DNA of 64,000 nucleotides from Anaerolineaceae bacterium. Its GTDB lineage: Bacteria; Chloroflexota; Anaerolineae; Aggregatilineales; Phototrophicaceae. The notes under the pieces are model-generated. The model made no database searches. It was not told where the DNA came from and was given only the letters and a program-made list of their open reading frames with translations. Shown one piece after another: positions 10,501 to 19,149 of this stretch. Both the position numbers and the translations under genes were made by a program. The stretch covers positions 11,598-75,597 of the forward strand of contig JACKCH010000022.1 of NCBI GenBank assembly GCA_020634115.1, given 5' to 3'. Numbering within the stretch: position 1 is the first letter of the stretch; every line of letters begins with the position of its first letter.

Positions 10501-13500
10501 TCATTGGGGTATGGCAACTATCGCCGCTATACAGAGCAGATCGAACGCAGTGACCGGCTACGGCGGCGTGTCGAACAGTTGAACTCCATCTTTGAACTCG
10601 GCCAGATGCTCCACACCAACGTGGATCAGGTCACGTTGTTGGAAGCCATTGCACACAGTATCCAGCATAGCGTGGGCTTTGATACGATTGTCATCAGTCT
10701 GGTGGATGAAGGCGCGCGGTTGCTGCGGCGTGTCGCGCAGGCCGGGCAACCACTGGATGTCTTTGAACATAGTAAAGACCATATCATCGGCCTGGATGAG
10801 TTGGAAGACCTGCTGGCCGGGGTTGAGAAAATCAGTGAATCCTTCTTCTTCCCGGTTGAGGCGGTTCGCCACTTCCCGGCACGCATCCGGGACGGCTTGA
10901 GTACTCAGTACGAAGGCAATCGCACCCTGCCTCAAACCGATGATTTCCGCAAATGGCACGATGGCGACATGCTATTGGTCCCGTTGTTGGGCGCGGGGGG
11001 CAATCTGCTCGGCATCATGAGTCTGGATCGACCACATGGCGATCAGCGGCCAGAACGGTCTGCGGTGGAAGTGCTGGAAATCTTCGCGCATCAAGCCGCT
11101 TCCACAATTGAAAACATGCGGTTGTACCTGGCAAGCCTGCAAAATGTGGAGCAGGAAGCCCGGCTCAACGATATGATGGAAGCGATTACGCGGACGCTGG
11201 ACATCAGCGAAGTCACCCAGGCAATTGCCACCAACGTGTTGTTGATTGTCCCATTTAACCGTATGACCCTGGCACTAGAGGATGCTCAGGGGAACGGTTT
11301 CGACATCAACCGTATCACCGTTTTTGAGGAAGGTGGCCTCGACATCCGTCAGGAACACCGGAGTCAGATTGACCAGACCTCGTTGGCGAAAGCGCACATC
11401 AGCGGGCAGGACGCGCTCTACTACGCTGAAGATACGGCGGATACCGCCTACGATGACCTAAAAGGGTGGCGTGACCAGGGCGAACAGACCACACTGGTTG
11501 TCCCGCTTCAGGCCGGCGGCAACAGCCTGGGGGCGCTGCACCTCGGCAGTGACCAGCGGCAGGATGAGTATTTCAAAGAGTACCGCTCTCTTGTCCGCCG
11601 CGTGGCGAGTCTGTCGGCAGTGGCTATCCAGAATGCGCGTCTCTTCCAGCGCACCCTGAATTTGCAGTATTTCAACGAGTCGGTAGTCGCTTCAATCGGG
11701 CAGGGTATTGTTGTGCTCGATCCATCCGGCCGTATCCGTTCCGTGAATCGCTATATGCAGGAACGCTATCACTGGAATTCCGGGGATGCGCTGCAAAATG
11801 ATCTCTTTCGTTATAGCCCGCAGCTCGTGGGCATTCTCAAAGACGATGTGCTGCATGTCCTTTCCACTGGTGAACCCCGTGAAAAACTAAATCAGTTGGT
11901 GGTTTATGAGGGGGTCGGGGAATTTATTGATAACTTCTACATCTATCCCCTGGGCGGCGCGGACGCTATTCAGGGCGCGGTGCTGCTGATTGAGGACGTG
12001 ACCGAACGTTCCCGGCTGGAGCATGATATTGAGGCGCGGGCGAACCAGTTGGCGGCCCTAACTGAAGTTTCCAGCCGTATTACCGCCTCACTCAACCGCG
12101 AAGATGTGATTGATCTGGCGGTTGAGGAAATCGGGCGTGTCCTCTCGTATGACACCATGACGCTGTGGAGTCGCAGCGGCGATAATCTCGTGCTGGAAGG
12201 CTTCAAAGGGTTTAATGAGCAGACTGCAACCGCTGAAGATGAACGGGTGCGTATCCCTGTTGCCTCCCATGATCGGCTCAAAAAGGTGATGGAAACCCGT
12301 AACGTGTTCGCCATCAGCAATCTGGAAGGCCGCGACCCGCTCCCCGGCGAGAAAGAGCATAAAAGCTGGATGGGGATTCCGCTGGTCAACCAGTATAATG
12401 TGGTCGGGATGATCGCCCTCACCAAAGCTGAACCGAGCTTTTATGATGACATTCAGGCGCAGCAGGCCGGTTTCGCCTTTGCGAATCAGGTTGCGGTTGC
12501 ACTGGCAAATGCTGACCTCTACACCGAGGCCGAATACCGCACCGAGCGGTTGAGTCTGCTTAACCGGGTATCGGTATCACTGGCGCAGTCGCTTGATAGC
12601 GAAAATATTCTGGAAATTGCCTTACGTGAGATCGCGCAGACGCTCAACATCCCGCAGGCGCGGGCGATTATCTTTGAGCGCGACCATCACTTAGGGCGCG
12701 TGATTGTGCAGTTCCCGCGAGGTGATGCGCCGCCGAGTGAGGTGATTAACCTCCTGGAGAGCGCGGCTGCACGGTATATCCGCCGCACCGCGAAATCGCT
12801 GATTTACGAAAATATTGCCGAACTGCCGGAAGATGACGTGATCAAACAGGAGCTGACCCCGCGCGGCATTATCACGTATGGCCTGATTCCGATGACAGTG
12901 GGCGGGCAGGTGATTGGCGCGTTTGAGTTGGAAACGAACGTCGGCTTTCGACGCTTCAATGAGGAGCAAATTGAACTGGGGCAGATCATCGCTAACCAGG
13001 CAGCGATTGCCGTGCAGAATACGAACCTGCTGGAACAAACCCTGGTGCGCAGCCATGAGTTAGAGACTCTATTGGAAGCTGCACAGGCCACATCGCTCTC
13101 GCTCAACCTGGAGGATGTGTACCACAGTGTCGCTGCCCTGATCCAGCAAGCTCTGAACATGGACGATTGCAGCATTATGCTGTGGGATAATGTTGAAAAC
13201 GTCCTGACTGTTGAGACTGACCAACCGCGTAATCCTGAACAGGTATCCAACCTGCCAGTACAGTACAACCTGCGCGAATACCCTGCCAGGCTGCGAACGA
13301 TGGAGAACCGCGAGATTCTGGCCGTGCAAGCCGGAGACAACGGCGGAGATGCAAAGGAGCAGGCGGTACTGGCTGAGCGTGGCAACCGTTTGCAAGCTCT
13401 GATTCCACTCATCGTCCACGATCAGTCTATCGGTCTGATTCAGGTTGGGACGAATGACCCTGGTCGCTCATTCGGCTATCAGGAGAGCCGTATTGCGCAG

Positions 13501-15756
13501 GCTTTGAGCGCACAGGCCGCCATTGCCATCCAGAATGCCCGTCTGTCTACTGAGACGGCGGCGCTGGTCGAAGAAAGTTTCATCATTAACAATCTCAGCC
13601 AGGCGATTTCATCCACTCTGGAAATGGATAAGATGATCGCCATCATCCGCGAGCAGATTCCCCGTGTCACGGATGCTGACGAGTTGTATCTGGCGCTATA
13701 TGACGGCGAGACGGAGCATATCACTTTCCCGCTGGCTGTTGCGGATGGTAAGACTTATGAAATTTCACCCCGCGAGTTGAACACGGATGAAGTTTCGTTC
13801 ATTATCCGTCACCGTCGTTCCCTCACGCTAGGGGGGGGCAACTGGGACGCCAACGAGATGCGCCGTAACCTGGGCATCACCAATGGCGAAGGGGATGTGA
13901 AGAGTTATCTGGGTGTACCGGTTGTCGCTGGCGACCAGGTGATGGGCGTGCTGGCACTCCGTGATTCGCATCGTAACCGGACGTTTGGCATGAATGATGA
14001 ACGTCTGTTGACCACTGTTGGCACGCAGCTTGGCGCGGCTATCCAGAACGCGCGGCTATTCAGGCAAATCAGCAGCTTTGCGGACGAACTGCACCTGCGT
14101 GTCCAGGAACGCACCGCCGAACTGCAAAAAGAGCGTGACCGGATTGATACGCTCTACCATATCACCTCCGACCTGGCGCGGACGCTTGACCTGGATCGTG
14201 TACTGGCGCGGGCGCTCGAAATGGTTGCCCAGGCTGTCAATGCGGATGATGGTACGGTCATGCTAATTGACCCGATGACCGATCAACTGTTCCCGCGCAC
14301 CACCTTGCACGGCGACGCCAAGCAGTATCTCAGGAAGCTGCACCCGGCGCAAAAGTTGGCCGAATGGCTGATCGAAAACGACAATTATGTCGTGGTAGAT
14401 GATCTGCACCAGAAACCCTATTGGGATGAGTCCGACCCGGACGCACAGCAGTATCGTAGTGCCCTGGCCGTCCAACTGGAAACCAACGATGACGTACAGG
14501 GTGTTATTGTGCTGTTGAGTAGCACATCAGGGGTGTTCACGGAAAGCCAGATCAAACTGGTCGTCGCGGCGGCCAACCAGATCGCGTCGTCCATGTCCAA
14601 CGCCGAGTTGTATCACCTTATCCGTGACCAGGCCGAGCGTCTGGGGACGCTGCTGCGTGCCGAGCAGGAGGAAGCTGAAAAGAATACTGCTATCCTCGAC
14701 AGTATTGCGGATGGGGTCATGCTGGCCGACTCGGATGGGGTGATCGTCCTGTTCAACCCGGCGGCTCAGCGTATCCTTGACCTGCCGCGTGACCATGCGC
14801 TGGGGCAGACCTTGCAGCGGCTCACCGGTCTGTTCGGAAGTTCCGCGAATATCTGGGCGAACACCATCAACGCATGGCAGAACAACCCGCAGCAACACCC
14901 GGAAGGGTCGTTCCTGGAAGAACGGCTCGAACTGGGTAAAAAGGTCGTCAGTGTTCACCTGTCTCCCGTCCACAATGCCGGGCGCTTCCTGGGAACAGTG
15001 TCGGTGTTCCGTGACATCACCAAAGAAGTCGAAGTAGACCAGATCAAGAGTCAATTTGTCTCGAACGTATCCCACGAACTCCGCACACCGATGACCAGTA
15101 TCAAAGGGTTTGCCGACCTGCTGCTGATGGGTGTGGCGGGCGACATTCCTGAAGCGCAAAAGAGCTTCCTCGTCAAGATCAAGACCAATGCCGACCGGCT
15201 GAGTCATCTCGTGGATGACCTGTTGAACATTTCCAAGATTGACGCCGGTGAACGCCTTAACCTCGATTTGATCGATATTGAGGATGTGCTGAACCCGGTG
15301 CTGGCTGGTTTACGGAACCGTGTCGAGCATGAAGACAAACCGCTGGATGTCACAATGGAAATTGAGCCACAGTTAGCGCCGCTGCAGGTTGATACGCATA
15401 AACTGACTCAGATCCTGACAAACCTGACGGACAATGCCTTTAATTATACCTATGCCGGTGGTAAGATAGCTATTAAGGCCTGGTCTGAAGACGACAATGT
15501 GATAATTTCGATTGCGGATACGGGAATCGGCATCCCGCCGGAGTTCCGCCCCCGTATCTGGGAACGGTTCGAGCGTTTCGAAGACCATGCATTGGTTATG
15601 GATGTAGCTGGAACTGGTTTAGGGCTTCCTATCGTCAAGCAACTGGTGGAAATGCACCATGGTGAAGTCTGGTTTGAATCCGAACAGGGCAAAGGTACGA
15701 CGTTCTTTATCCGCTTACCGTTTGAGCAGCCCGCGCAGGAAGCGATTGAATACTAA
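7549..15756 (+). CDS. Giant multi-GAF/PAS sensor histidine kinase
   Basis: 2735 residues, far longer than a usual sensor kinase. A membrane segment lies at about residues 3-21 and a PAS-like domain at 40-130. Seven GAF domains follow (about 144-310, 320-485, 493-660, 666-830, 836-1000, 1007-1198, 1204-1365), then a PAS domain (1370-1490). Five more GAF domains follow (from about 1502, 1668, 1837, 2008 and 2198), with a short coiled coil (LRVQERTAELQKERDR) before the last, and a third PAS (about 2378-2490). Most GAFs end in a helix of the form QxAxxIxNAxLY. The kinase core has the HisKA box VSHELRTP with His2509, an N-box (NLTDNAFNYTYAGG, about 2624), G1 (DTGIGIPPE) and G2 (GTGLGLPIV). No receiver is fused; receivers are encoded on both sides. 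The array suggests integration of many small-molecule, redox or light cues. Ligands are not predictable from sequence. Confidence 0.95.
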   Translation: MEGLGFIAIVSGAVILVGLFLWVRQRQSLGVLPVETENTPEWELASHDDAVLVSSEHGQLIYVNPRARKWLGMNGGNPNLEYIARMANPADNFLELFTGEGQAAFQLGTRWVEASSHNIPTGNDQRMVVVMRELATNTGHSDALNLSEAIVIINEIGETVNASMGVEQVLQALLSIVMRAAPADAGEICLWETSRQFLTPRGWVGDTGYLLSLTEQGGGYRIGEGISGWIARYKKPVLVPHVGDHNAIAPKLSGHFVSYVAVPLILGERFIGTFELASQESGRFTQADLALLQAISKQIATSIYNAELYHDQIQRASDMVSLQELAQQESMGSDAVPIYRALSERIAQLIGAEFCGFLLYDENRETLIPALPFYGMDDHVAQSFVIPVPSDSPQRDIWENQLYWVSNDVEDEALVAALGLLPLFSVTGITNLALVPMEVGNQRIGMIQISGKRTEGGFTSRDVKDMLVLAAQAAIVVENIRLYQRERRRESELMGLQEITHAIGALSHEGEFYSNINDRIAHLMGLNICGILLFDKDASQLVIQPPVYGLPVERVAQYRIILHPGSVLGEFWQTGDYWYTNHASTEAAIFEVGLDDFVEQVGVEKTLLAILSAGGRRIGVIQVANKISGEDFEDKDARLLLIFATQVASMIENARLYREVQRRVQEAEGLRKIAEHAGSVLTTDDSFAPILSEIASLVESPLVFINVLDHQTGSLVTYPRWVYGVELHEPLVQDIFAKGFDYSVAVSQNPFITNDVIADSRVIESYRYIARRIGVRRSVIVPLIVGDRSLGELGIANRDYDYTEADIETLEGVASQIATTIERLNLYQSAGQNLNRRLQELDAISNVSNELTQRLDLDPVLDVIRHEAARATQADGSTIVLLRPRASWSQPDQPEIERRLGDETVSRGLADIEREAILVGAEAVLVSDYLNNPMESPSSTIRSGAAAAFLFEDDVVGVIHLHHTRPNTFDERASVFLMALAVKASLGYGNYRRYTEQIERSDRLRRRVEQLNSIFELGQMLHTNVDQVTLLEAIAHSIQHSVGFDTIVISLVDEGARLLRRVAQAGQPLDVFEHSKDHIIGLDELEDLLAGVEKISESFFFPVEAVRHFPARIRDGLSTQYEGNRTLPQTDDFRKWHDGDMLLVPLLGAGGNLLGIMSLDRPHGDQRPERSAVEVLEIFAHQAASTIENMRLYLASLQNVEQEARLNDMMEAITRTLDISEVTQAIATNVLLIVPFNRMTLALEDAQGNGFDINRITVFEEGGLDIRQEHRSQIDQTSLAKAHISGQDALYYAEDTADTAYDDLKGWRDQGEQTTLVVPLQAGGNSLGALHLGSDQRQDEYFKEYRSLVRRVASLSAVAIQNARLFQRTLNLQYFNESVVASIGQGIVVLDPSGRIRSVNRYMQERYHWNSGDALQNDLFRYSPQLVGILKDDVLHVLSTGEPREKLNQLVVYEGVGEFIDNFYIYPLGGADAIQGAVLLIEDVTERSRLEHDIEARANQLAALTEVSSRITASLNREDVIDLAVEEIGRVLSYDTMTLWSRSGDNLVLEGFKGFNEQTATAEDERVRIPVASHDRLKKVMETRNVFAISNLEGRDPLPGEKEHKSWMGIPLVNQYNVVGMIALTKAEPSFYDDIQAQQAGFAFANQVAVALANADLYTEAEYRTERLSLLNRVSVSLAQSLDSENILEIALREIAQTLNIPQARAIIFERDHHLGRVIVQFPRGDAPPSEVINLLESAAARYIRRTAKSLIYENIAELPEDDVIKQELTPRGIITYGLIPMTVGGQVIGAFELETNVGFRRFNEEQIELGQIIANQAAIAVQNTNLLEQTLVRSHELETLLEAAQATSLSLNLEDVYHSVAALIQQALNMDDCSIMLWDNVENVLTVETDQPRNPEQVSNLPVQYNLREYPARLRTMENREILAVQAGDNGGDAKEQAVLAERGNRLQALIPLIVHDQSIGLIQVGTNDPGRSFGYQESRIAQALSAQAAIAIQNARLSTETAALVEESFIINNLSQAISSTLEMDKMIAIIREQIPRVTDADELYLALYDGETEHITFPLAVADGKTYEISPRELNTDEVSFIIRHRRSLTLGGGNWDANEMRRNLGITNGEGDVKSYLGVPVVAGDQVMGVLALRDSHRNRTFGMNDERLLTTVGTQLGAAIQNARLFRQISSFADELHLRVQERTAELQKERDRIDTLYHITSDLARTLDLDRVLARALEMVAQAVNADDGTVMLIDPMTDQLFPRTTLHGDAKQYLRKLHPAQKLAEWLIENDNYVVVDDLHQKPYWDESDPDAQQYRSALAVQLETNDDVQGVIVLLSSTSGVFTESQIKLVVAAANQIASSMSNAELYHLIRDQAERLGTLLRAEQEEAEKNTAILDSIADGVMLADSDGVIVLFNPAAQRILDLPRDHALGQTLQRLTGLFGSSANIWANTINAWQNNPQQHPEGSFLEERLELGKKVVSVHLSPVHNAGRFLGTVSVFRDITKEVEVDQIKSQFVSNVSHELRTPMTSIKGFADLLLMGVAGDIPEAQKSFLVKIKTNADRLSHLVDDLLNISKIDAGERLNLDLIDIEDVLNPVLAGLRNRVEHEDKPLDVTMEIEPQLAPLQVDTHKLTQILTNLTDNAFNYTYAGGKIAIKAWSEDDNVIISIADTGIGIPPEFRPRIWERFERFEDHALVMDVAGTGLGLPIVKQLVEMHHGEVWFESEQGKGTTFFIRLPFEQPAQEAIEY

Positions 15757-15781
15757 CCGCAGCAGGGGATAGCAGAAATCA

Positions 15782-16159
15782 ATGGCACATATTCTAGTAG
15801 CTGAAGATGAACGCGACATTCGAGAACTGATTAATTACACGCTGATGTTCGCCGGCCACCAGGTCACACAGGCGGCGAACGGGGCTGAGGCGTTAGAACT
15901 CGCGCCGAAGGTCAAACCGGACTTAATCATGATGGATGTGCGGATGCCGCGTATGACAGGGTATGAAGCCTGTCGCCAGATGAAACAAATCCCTGAACTC
16001 AAGGATGTTCCGGTGGTGTTTCTGTCCGCCAAAGGGCAGGACGAAGAGGTACAAACCGGGTTGGAAGTGGGGGCAACTGCCTACATTCTGAAGCCTTTCG
16101 CGCCGGATGAACTGACCCGGCGGGTGGCGGAAATCCTGGCGCAAAATCAGATTCGGTAA
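15782..16159 (+). CDS. CheY-like single-domain response regulator
   Basis: 125 residues, a receiver domain only. The acidic pocket is AEDE near residue 8, the phospho-acceptor is Asp52 in LIMMDVRMPRMTG, and the switch lysine is in ILKPFAPDE. There is no output domain. It begins 26 bp after the giant kinase, with an AGGGG ribosome-binding site upstream, so it is very likely co-transcribed and phosphorylated by that kinase. It would act through protein contacts or as a phosphorelay intermediate to the upstream regulator at 6566. Confidence 0.92.
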   Translation: MAHILVAEDERDIRELINYTLMFAGHQVTQAANGAEALELAPKVKPDLIMMDVRMPRMTGYEACRQMKQIPELKDVPVVFLSAKGQDEEVQTGLEVGATAYILKPFAPDELTRRVAEILAQNQIR

Positions 16160-16302
16160 CCCGGAAATTTGCACTGCTGCCCGGCATCATGTAGGATTTC
16201 GACATCGTGCAGCCACATGGCACGATTGCCCATAGGCAACGGACAGCGGTTGCGAGAACAATCAACAATGCTGAAGTACTTAAACACTGGGATTGGCAAC
16301 TT

Positions 16303-17331
16303 ATGAGCGCCATTACATTAGGGGGAGACCTCGTTCACTATGAGGTGTTGGGCCGAGGTCGCCCGGTCTATCTTGTGCACGGCTGGATTGGCTCTTGGCG
16401 TTACTGGGTGCCGACCATGCAGCAGTTGCAGTCGAAATATCGTGTCTATGCGATTGACCTGTTTGGTTTTGGGGATTCCGGCAAAAACGAGAGCAAATAC
16501 TCGCTTGACCACCAGGTACAGATGCTCCTGGACTTCATGAAGAACATGGGGCAGCCTAAAATTGCACTGGTTGGGCATGGCCTGGGGGCGCTCGTTGCTA
16601 TTGAAATCGCCCGCCGTGATCCGGATTCTGTACCGCGTCTGGCGCTGGTGAACCCGCCGTTATTTGACCCTGGCGATTTGGAGACGCGGATTCCTGCCGG
16701 GCGTCCGGTTGCGCTGACCGATAACCGTTCGGCTGCTAGCGGGGTTCCCGCTAATGAAGCGACGATCATGAACGCGAGTTCGGCCATGCGCGCCGCTTTG
16801 TTAGAAGCATCAAAGGCGCGGACACAGGGCGAATTGGCCGCTGCTGCTGCCCAACTTGCGGCATTAGAGAATCAGGTATCAAATTACTCTACCCCGGGCA
16901 CGGGGAACCCCTTGATCGAGAAAATAGGTGGTGTTGATCTGGAAGCCCTGCTAGGGCGCTGCTTCAAACGTTCTGAGCCGGAATACGATAAACTGCTGGT
17001 AGATGTCAATAAGACTGACCTGAAGGCGGTGCGCCAGAGCATCAAGAATTTTGATAGTGGTCGCCTGTTGGATACGGTTCGCCTGCTGCCCATGACAACG
17101 ATCATCATTCATGGGACCGATGACGTGGTTATGGAACAGCCTTCTGATGACATCTGGAATTATGTCACGGCAGAAAAAGATGACACGATGCTGCCCATCC
17201 CGCTCCGGGGTATTCGCCATTTCCCGATGCTGGAATACGAACGGTTTCCACGTCTGGTCAATGACTTCCTGGATGTGCCCAGCCTGAATGAACTCGAAAT
17301 CAAAGAACGGTGGCGGCGGCGCACCCGCTGA
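16303..17331 (+). CDS. Alpha/beta hydrolase-fold protein lacking the nucleophile serine
   Basis: About 342 residues from ATG at 16303 (the frame could begin at 16207, but the first 32 residues do not resemble the family). The fold is clear: an oxyanion-hole HGW after YLV, a strand YAIDLFGFGDSG, and the nucleophile elbow. The elbow reads GHGLGA where the family has GHSLGA, so the expected serine (residue 93) is glycine; the codon is ggc. The acid (GTDDVV) and histidine (GIRHFPMLEYERFP) positions are kept. A lid-like insertion rich in Ala and Gln lies in the middle. Either it has lost hydrolysis and binds a ligand, or the chemistry differs (some cofactor-free oxygenases and lyases share the fold). 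It precedes thiamine pyrophosphokinase by 35 bp. Confidence 0.8.
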   Translation: MSAITLGGDLVHYEVLGRGRPVYLVHGWIGSWRYWVPTMQQLQSKYRVYAIDLFGFGDSGKNESKYSLDHQVQMLLDFMKNMGQPKIALVGHGLGALVAIEIARRDPDSVPRLALVNPPLFDPGDLETRIPAGRPVALTDNRSAASGVPANEATIMNASSAMRAALLEASKARTQGELAAAAAQLAALENQVSNYSTPGTGNPLIEKIGGVDLEALLGRCFKRSEPEYDKLLVDVNKTDLKAVRQSIKNFDSGRLLDTVRLLPMTTIIIHGTDDVVMEQPSDDIWNYVTAEKDDTMLPIPLRGIRHFPMLEYERFPRLVNDFLDVPSLNELEIKERWRRRTR

Positions 17332-17366
17332 TCTGTGCCAAACTCACACCAGAAAACCGGCAGTTA

Positions 17367-18023
17367 ATGATGAAACAGGTTCTAATCTTCGCCAATGGTG
17401 ATCCGAATGATGGGCCGATGGTACAGAAGGCGCTGGCCGTTGCTGCTGAATCTCATGTGATCGCTGCTGACGGTGGGGCACGCCTGGCGCGGCAGTTGGG
17501 CTGCATGGTGGATACCATCATTGGCGATATGGACTCGGTGGATTCTGGTGAACTGCACGAGTTGGATGCCGATCTGGTTGAGATTCTGCGTTACCCACCG
17601 GCGAAAGATGAGACTGACCTTGAACTGGCGCTGAACTATGCCGTTCGCCTGGATGCTGACTGGATTCGGATTATTGGCGCCATCGGGGATCGCCTCGATC
17701 AGACGTTGAGCAACGTCTACCTGATGGCACTGCCTGGCCTGCGCGGGCGCGATGTGCGACTGGTGTCCGGGGGGCAGGAAGCTTACCTGCTGTTTCCAGG
17801 GCAGTGGGAACTGGAAGGCGCTGCTGGTGATACCATTTCGCTTGTTCCCCTGGGTGGTGCTGTCGAAGGGATTGTCACCGAGCATCTGCGCTATCCATTG
17901 CAGGGCGAAACCCTGGTTTTCGGCCCGGCGCGTGGGGTCAGCAATGTGATGCTAACTGAGGTCGCCCGTGTCAGCTTCAGCGCGGGTATGCTGCTCGTCG
18001 TCCATACCATTGGGCGGGCGTGA
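17367..18023 (+). CDS. thiN: Thiamine pyrophosphokinase (thiamine diphosphokinase)
   Basis: About 218 residues. It transfers pyrophosphate from ATP to thiamine to give thiamine diphosphate. All three family motifs are present in order: ADGGARLA near residue 30, IIGDMDSVDSGE near 50, and KDETDLELALNYA near 78 for substrate and Mg binding, followed by GAIGDRLDQTLSN and a C-terminal beta domain ending in GVSNVM. Tandem ATGs at 17367 and 17370 are chosen as start; the frame extends back to 17310 but would overlap the hydrolase gene by 22 bp. It lies 35 bp after the hydrolase and 34 bp before a DUF402 gene, so the three may be one transcript. No TPP riboswitch is visible upstream. Confidence 0.92.
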   Translation: MMKQVLIFANGDPNDGPMVQKALAVAAESHVIAADGGARLARQLGCMVDTIIGDMDSVDSGELHELDADLVEILRYPPAKDETDLELALNYAVRLDADWIRIIGAIGDRLDQTLSNVYLMALPGLRGRDVRLVSGGQEAYLLFPGQWELEGAAGDTISLVPLGGAVEGIVTEHLRYPLQGETLVFGPARGVSNVMLTEVARVSFSAGMLLVVHTIGRA

Positions 18024-18057
18024 AATAATATTTGGCGCACGTACACCGGAGTTCTTT

Positions 18058-18534
18058 ATGGCTGACTTTGTAATACAAAAAAACGATTATACCGGGCGGT
18101 TGGTTTTTGAATATGATGGTGACGTAATCGAAGGCGGCTCGTATTGGGTCTGCTTGCGGGCGGTGTTTCAGCGCCCTGATGTTGATCTGGGTTTCGTCAC
18201 GTTTCGTTCGGGGGATGTGTTTATCGAGTGGTTCTATACGGATCGCTGGTACAACATTTTCCAGGTGCAGGATGGCGAAAGCGCCCGGATCAAAGGCTGG
18301 TATTGTAATATCACTCGCCCGGCGGAATTGTCTGACAACCTGGTGCGTGCCGATGACCTGGCACTGGATGTTTTTGTGAGGCCCAACGGTCAGGTCATCC
18401 TGCTCGATGAGGATGAGTTCAACACCCTTCACCTATCTACCGAAGAACGCATGGCCGCTTTGCGGGCTGTTGAGATGATCCGCAAGGCTGTGACTGACCG
18501 CGAACCTCCCTTTGATCGGATTATGCGGCGTTAA
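18058..18534 (+). CDS. DUF402 domain protein (FomD-like)
   Basis: 158 residues. Family hallmarks are visible: EWFYTDRWYNIFQV, a GWYCNITRPAE block, the acidic pair ADDLALDVFV and the LLDEDEF block near the C-terminus. DUF402 proteins include nucleoside diphosphate or triphosphate phosphatases and FomD, which use two metals held by these acidic residues. The natural substrate here is unknown. ATG at 18058 with GGAG upstream is chosen; an in-frame ATG at 17968 would overlap thiN by 56 bp. It ends just before a minus-strand stress gene. Confidence 0.85.
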   Translation: MADFVIQKNDYTGRLVFEYDGDVIEGGSYWVCLRAVFQRPDVDLGFVTFRSGDVFIEWFYTDRWYNIFQVQDGESARIKGWYCNITRPAELSDNLVRADDLALDVFVRPNGQVILLDEDEFNTLHLSTEERMAALRAVEMIRKAVTDREPPFDRIMRR

Positions 18535-18612
18535 AACACAAAGAGCGTGTCCTATCCAAGCCTTTTGACACGATTTCTGATGCTCTAATCGCTGCGTGAA
18601 TATGCCTTGAGC

Positions 18613-19074
18613 TTACTCTTTATCCGGGCGGATCAGCAGCACCGGCACTTCAACACATTCCATGACCTTGTTGGCGATGCTCCCGAACAGGAAACGGCCT
18701 AACCCCGTGCGTCCGTGTGTACTCATGACCACCAGGTCGCAGCCCTCATCGTTCACGTAATCGCAAATCAGGCTGGCAACCCCAACGCCCTCGATAAACT
18801 GGGTGCGTACTTCGATGTTTTCGCTCCGCAGGTTGGAGCGTATCCCGATCAGGTACTGTTTGATCTCCTCGCGGAGCTGCTGAATCTGCCCTTCCTGACC
18901 AGCCAGCGCGATCTGGTCGGTGAATTCATGAGTCGGGGGTCGGAAGACGTGCAGCAATATCAACTCAGCCCCGTTATTCCGGGCAATATCCACCGCATGA
19001 GGAATCGCTCTCTCAGACCAGCCTGAACCATCCAATGGAACCACGATTTTTTTGTAGCGACCTTGTGGTGACAT
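18613..19074 (-). CDS. Universal stress protein (UspA family)
   Basis: 153 residues, a single Usp domain. It opens with KKIVVPLDGSGWSERA, has the central Asp/Val strand, and ends with the ATP-binding motif STHGRTGLGRFLFGSIANKV (the G2xG9xGS pattern), followed by PVLLIRPD. ATP-binding Usp proteins act as cytoplasmic stress or energy sensors. The reading frame starts two codons earlier with TTG at 19080, but ATG at 19074 sits 7 bp from GGAG and is preferred. It converges with the DUF402 gene. Confidence 0.93.
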   Translation of the reverse strand: MSPQGRYKKIVVPLDGSGWSERAIPHAVDIARNNGAELILLHVFRPPTHEFTDQIALAGQEGQIQQLREEIKQYLIGIRSNLRSENIEVRTQFIEGVGVASLICDYVNDEGCDLVVMSTHGRTGLGRFLFGSIANKVMECVEVPVLLIRPDKE

Positions 19075-19149
19075 GGGCAATCTCCAATGGTTATGAATGA
19101 TATAATTTTATTGTATCACGTTCGCCGTGATTGTACGTAAAAGACTGAT

